Source: Lenzites betulinus (Eukaryota; Basidiomycota; Agaricomycetes; Polyporales; Polyporaceae). Taken from it: a stretch of DNA of 64,000 nucleotides. Below, in pieces: positions 62,341 to 64,000 of this stretch. The DNA is taken from NCBI GenBank assembly GCA_022264855.1, contig JABYQU010000015.1, positions 124,001-188,000 of the forward strand. The letters run 5' to 3'. A program made the position numbers and the translations under genes. The notes beneath the pieces are model-generated. The model ran no database searches. It was not told the DNA's origin and worked only from the letters and a program-made list of their open reading frames with translations. Within the stretch, counting starts at the first letter, position 1. Each line of letters opens with the position of its first letter.

Positions 62341-63826
62341 ATGGCCTCATCTGAACTGCTCAAACAAATCCAGGCAGGCAAGCGGCTCAAAAAGGCCGAA
62401 ACAAATGATCGTAGTGCGCCCACTATCGAGGCTCCCAAGGGGGGTGGAGGTGGGAGAGGTGGCATGGGTGCTCCGTCGATCCCGGTAGGGCCCTCCTCCT
62501 CCGGTGGAGGAGGTGGTCCACCGCAACTAGCTGGGTTGTTTGCGGGTGGGATGCCCAAGCTTAAGCCGGCAGGTTCGAGTCAACTAGGTATGGCTGCTGA
62601 ATTTCCAACCTCTGAACACGATTGACAAAGTTGTGGGCGTACTAGGTAAACCTCCTGCACTAGGGAAACCACCTACGATCCCGAGACGAGAGACACCGTC
62701 TGCCCCTGCTGCACCACCCACGCCTGCCAACAGACCATCGCCTGCGAGACCTGCTGCTGCACCGCCCGCACCTCCTGCGCCTCCAGTGCGGTCTGCCCCC
62801 AGCCTTCCTGCACGGTCTGCTCCTAGTCTGCCCGCTCGCTCGGCGCCGAGTCTTCCTGCACGGTCAGCTCCCAGCCTACCGGAACGCTCAGCTCCCAGTC
62901 TTCCAGCTCGGGGGCCTCCGTCACTGCCCAACTCGCCCCCAGCCCCTCCGCCGCGCAAAGTCCCGCCCCCGCCCCGCGCTTCTTCTCCGCCGGCCATACC
63001 TCCTCGAGGATCATCGCCAGCCAACAGCCGGATGGGACGCCCGGAGACGCCTCCGAGGCCGGCTTCTGCTCTCCCGCCCCGTAAGGTACCACAACCGCCA
63101 GGCGGACGAGCGGCGCCGCCCCCTCCGCCGCGTCCGTCCTCTCTTTCCGTACACCACAGTGAGAGCAGCTCTGGCATAGGTGGACGCCCCGTCCCTCCGC
63201 CGCCCCCCGCACGTAGAGGTGGACACGGTGCTCCTCCCCCACCGCCTGTTCGACAACGAGTGCAGTCCGAAGCGGATGCGACTCCCGCGGCTCCTCCCCC
63301 GCCCCCTGCGAGGCACACGCCTGCACCCCCTGCTCCGCCCCCCGTGAGACATGCCCCTGCTGCCCCGCCGCCGCCACCTCCTCCTCCGCCCGCGGCCCCT
63401 CCGTCGCCTCCTCCAGCACCTCCGCCGGCACGCCATAGCACCCCGCCCGCTGCACCGCCGCCGCCTCCACCGGTCGCGCCCCCGCCATCGCGTTCGCGCA
63501 CAACATCAGGCTCGAATCTGCGCCCACCATCAGCGCCTCCGAGCAGAGTGCCCTCAGGACTGATCCCGAAGCTGAACGGGAACGGCAATTCGGACCCGCG
63601 CCGAAAGAGTGAGCATCGTACTTAGTTTCAATTGACCAGGTCCCGCGCACAGCTTGCTGATATTGTCTGGTGTTCTCCATCTCTAGTACCCACGCCCCCG
63701 CCTACGGTCGGGGCTCACACGTTCCCTGTCTCGGGGTTCCCGCCACCCCGGCCGTTCGCGGCGGGAGTGAAGAACTATGCTGGAGGGCGGCAGCGGGGGT
63801 GTAATTTCGACCTTGGATCTCTGTAA
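62341..63826 (+). CDS. VRP1: Verprolin/WIP-type actin regulator
   Basis: A verprolin (Vrp1/WIP) protein that binds actin and WASP (Las17) at endocytic patches. Near the start, LLKQIQAGKRLKKAETNDRS is a WH2 actin-binding motif with the conserved LKKAET. A Gly-rich spacer, an intron at about 62587-62645 (SQLG joined to KPPALG), and a long proline-rich region with many PPPPP profilin/SH3 sites follow. A last intron (donor after 63618, acceptor near 63688) leads to PTPPPTVGAHTFPVSGFPPP and RPFAAGVKNYAGG, the WASP-binding end of the family, stopping at 63826. A one-exon reading would stop at SEHRT (63625) and lose this end. An octapeptide array lies in the middle. Confidence 0.9.
62789..62932 (+). 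repeat. Six tandem 24-base units in VRP1 (RSAPSLPA)
   Basis: The octapeptide RSAPSLPA is repeated about five times, followed by a divergent unit RGPPSLPN. The units differ mostly at synonymous positions. Confidence 0.85.
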
Positions 63827-64000
63827 TGTACATGACGGCGGCGTCTGGAGAGCGGAAATGCCACGTATGCTACGGTGTGCTTCGGATGTGCCTTGGCGTG
63901 CTGGCAGTCATGAGTCGCGCACAAGAGGGCTAAATGAGGCCTGGAGGTGGGAAGATGCGCAATATGTCCGCGTAAAGGCCGGAGGGTGTCCGCGCCAGGA
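63827..64000. other. Right edge, no gene seen
   Basis: 3' flank of VRP1. Nothing recognisable to the window end. Confidence 0.4.

Noticed and set aside
62584..63588. A 334-codon Gly-rich open frame on the minus strand
   Set aside because: It is the antisense of the proline-rich exon of VRP1. GC-rich Pro codons read backwards as Gly/Arg codons, and no start context, domain or splice logic supports a gene.

Overview
The window is nuclear DNA from a filamentous basidiomycete, most likely an Agaricomycete. It is GC-rich and densely packed. Its genes are interrupted by many 47-70 bp introns with GTRNGT donors, and the gene content is fungal (NDR kinase Cbk1, Tgl-type lipase, CipC, proteinase A, Rdh54, Tra1). 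All calls come from reading the sequence and from family knowledge; no database search was run. Gene ends were fixed by joining exons across splice sites that keep the frame. Internal exon borders are firm where I list them and approximate elsewhere.

Left third (1-17.4 kb): a 3' gene fragment; a CCDC47-type ER protein (-); a short unrecognised gene (+); a PX/PXB/DUF3818 lipid-transport-type protein (+); the NDR kinase CBK1 (-); a disordered PPAY-containing protein (-); a mitochondrial PDK-family kinase (-); and a CipC/DUF3759 protein with a clear TATA box (-). About 2.6 kb without a recognisable gene follows. It holds a structured inverted-repeat element that looks like a non-autonomous mobile element or its relic.

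Middle (17.4-34.2 kb): a patatin-fold triacylglycerol lipase (+), two tandem paralogous PUB-domain genes (+), the recombination translocase RDH54/RAD54B with an internally duplicated DUF2439 domain (-), and the most unusual gene here. That gene (28992-34142, -) encodes a 1508-residue unrecognised protein. Ten consecutive small exons of it are all multiples of three, all bounded by phase-1 introns that split the same Tyr codon, and most carry a YP-rich repeat, typically PAVYP...YP.

Right (35.2-64 kb): COP9 signalosome subunit 4 (+), a CTK1/CDK12-type kinase with a long RS-rich N-terminus (-), a DCAF6/Iqw1-type WD40 protein (-), vacuolar proteinase A (-), a BRD8-like bromodomain protein (+) converging on the giant TRA1 gene (-), a predicted seven-helix membrane protein with a long disordered tail (+), and a verprolin/WIP actin regulator (+). 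BRD8-like proteins and Tra1 both belong to the NuA4 acetyltransferase in other organisms, so their adjacency may be meaningful. Most other neighbours look like an ordinary mixture of housekeeping genes. I saw no rRNA, tRNA, CRISPR array or intact transposase.
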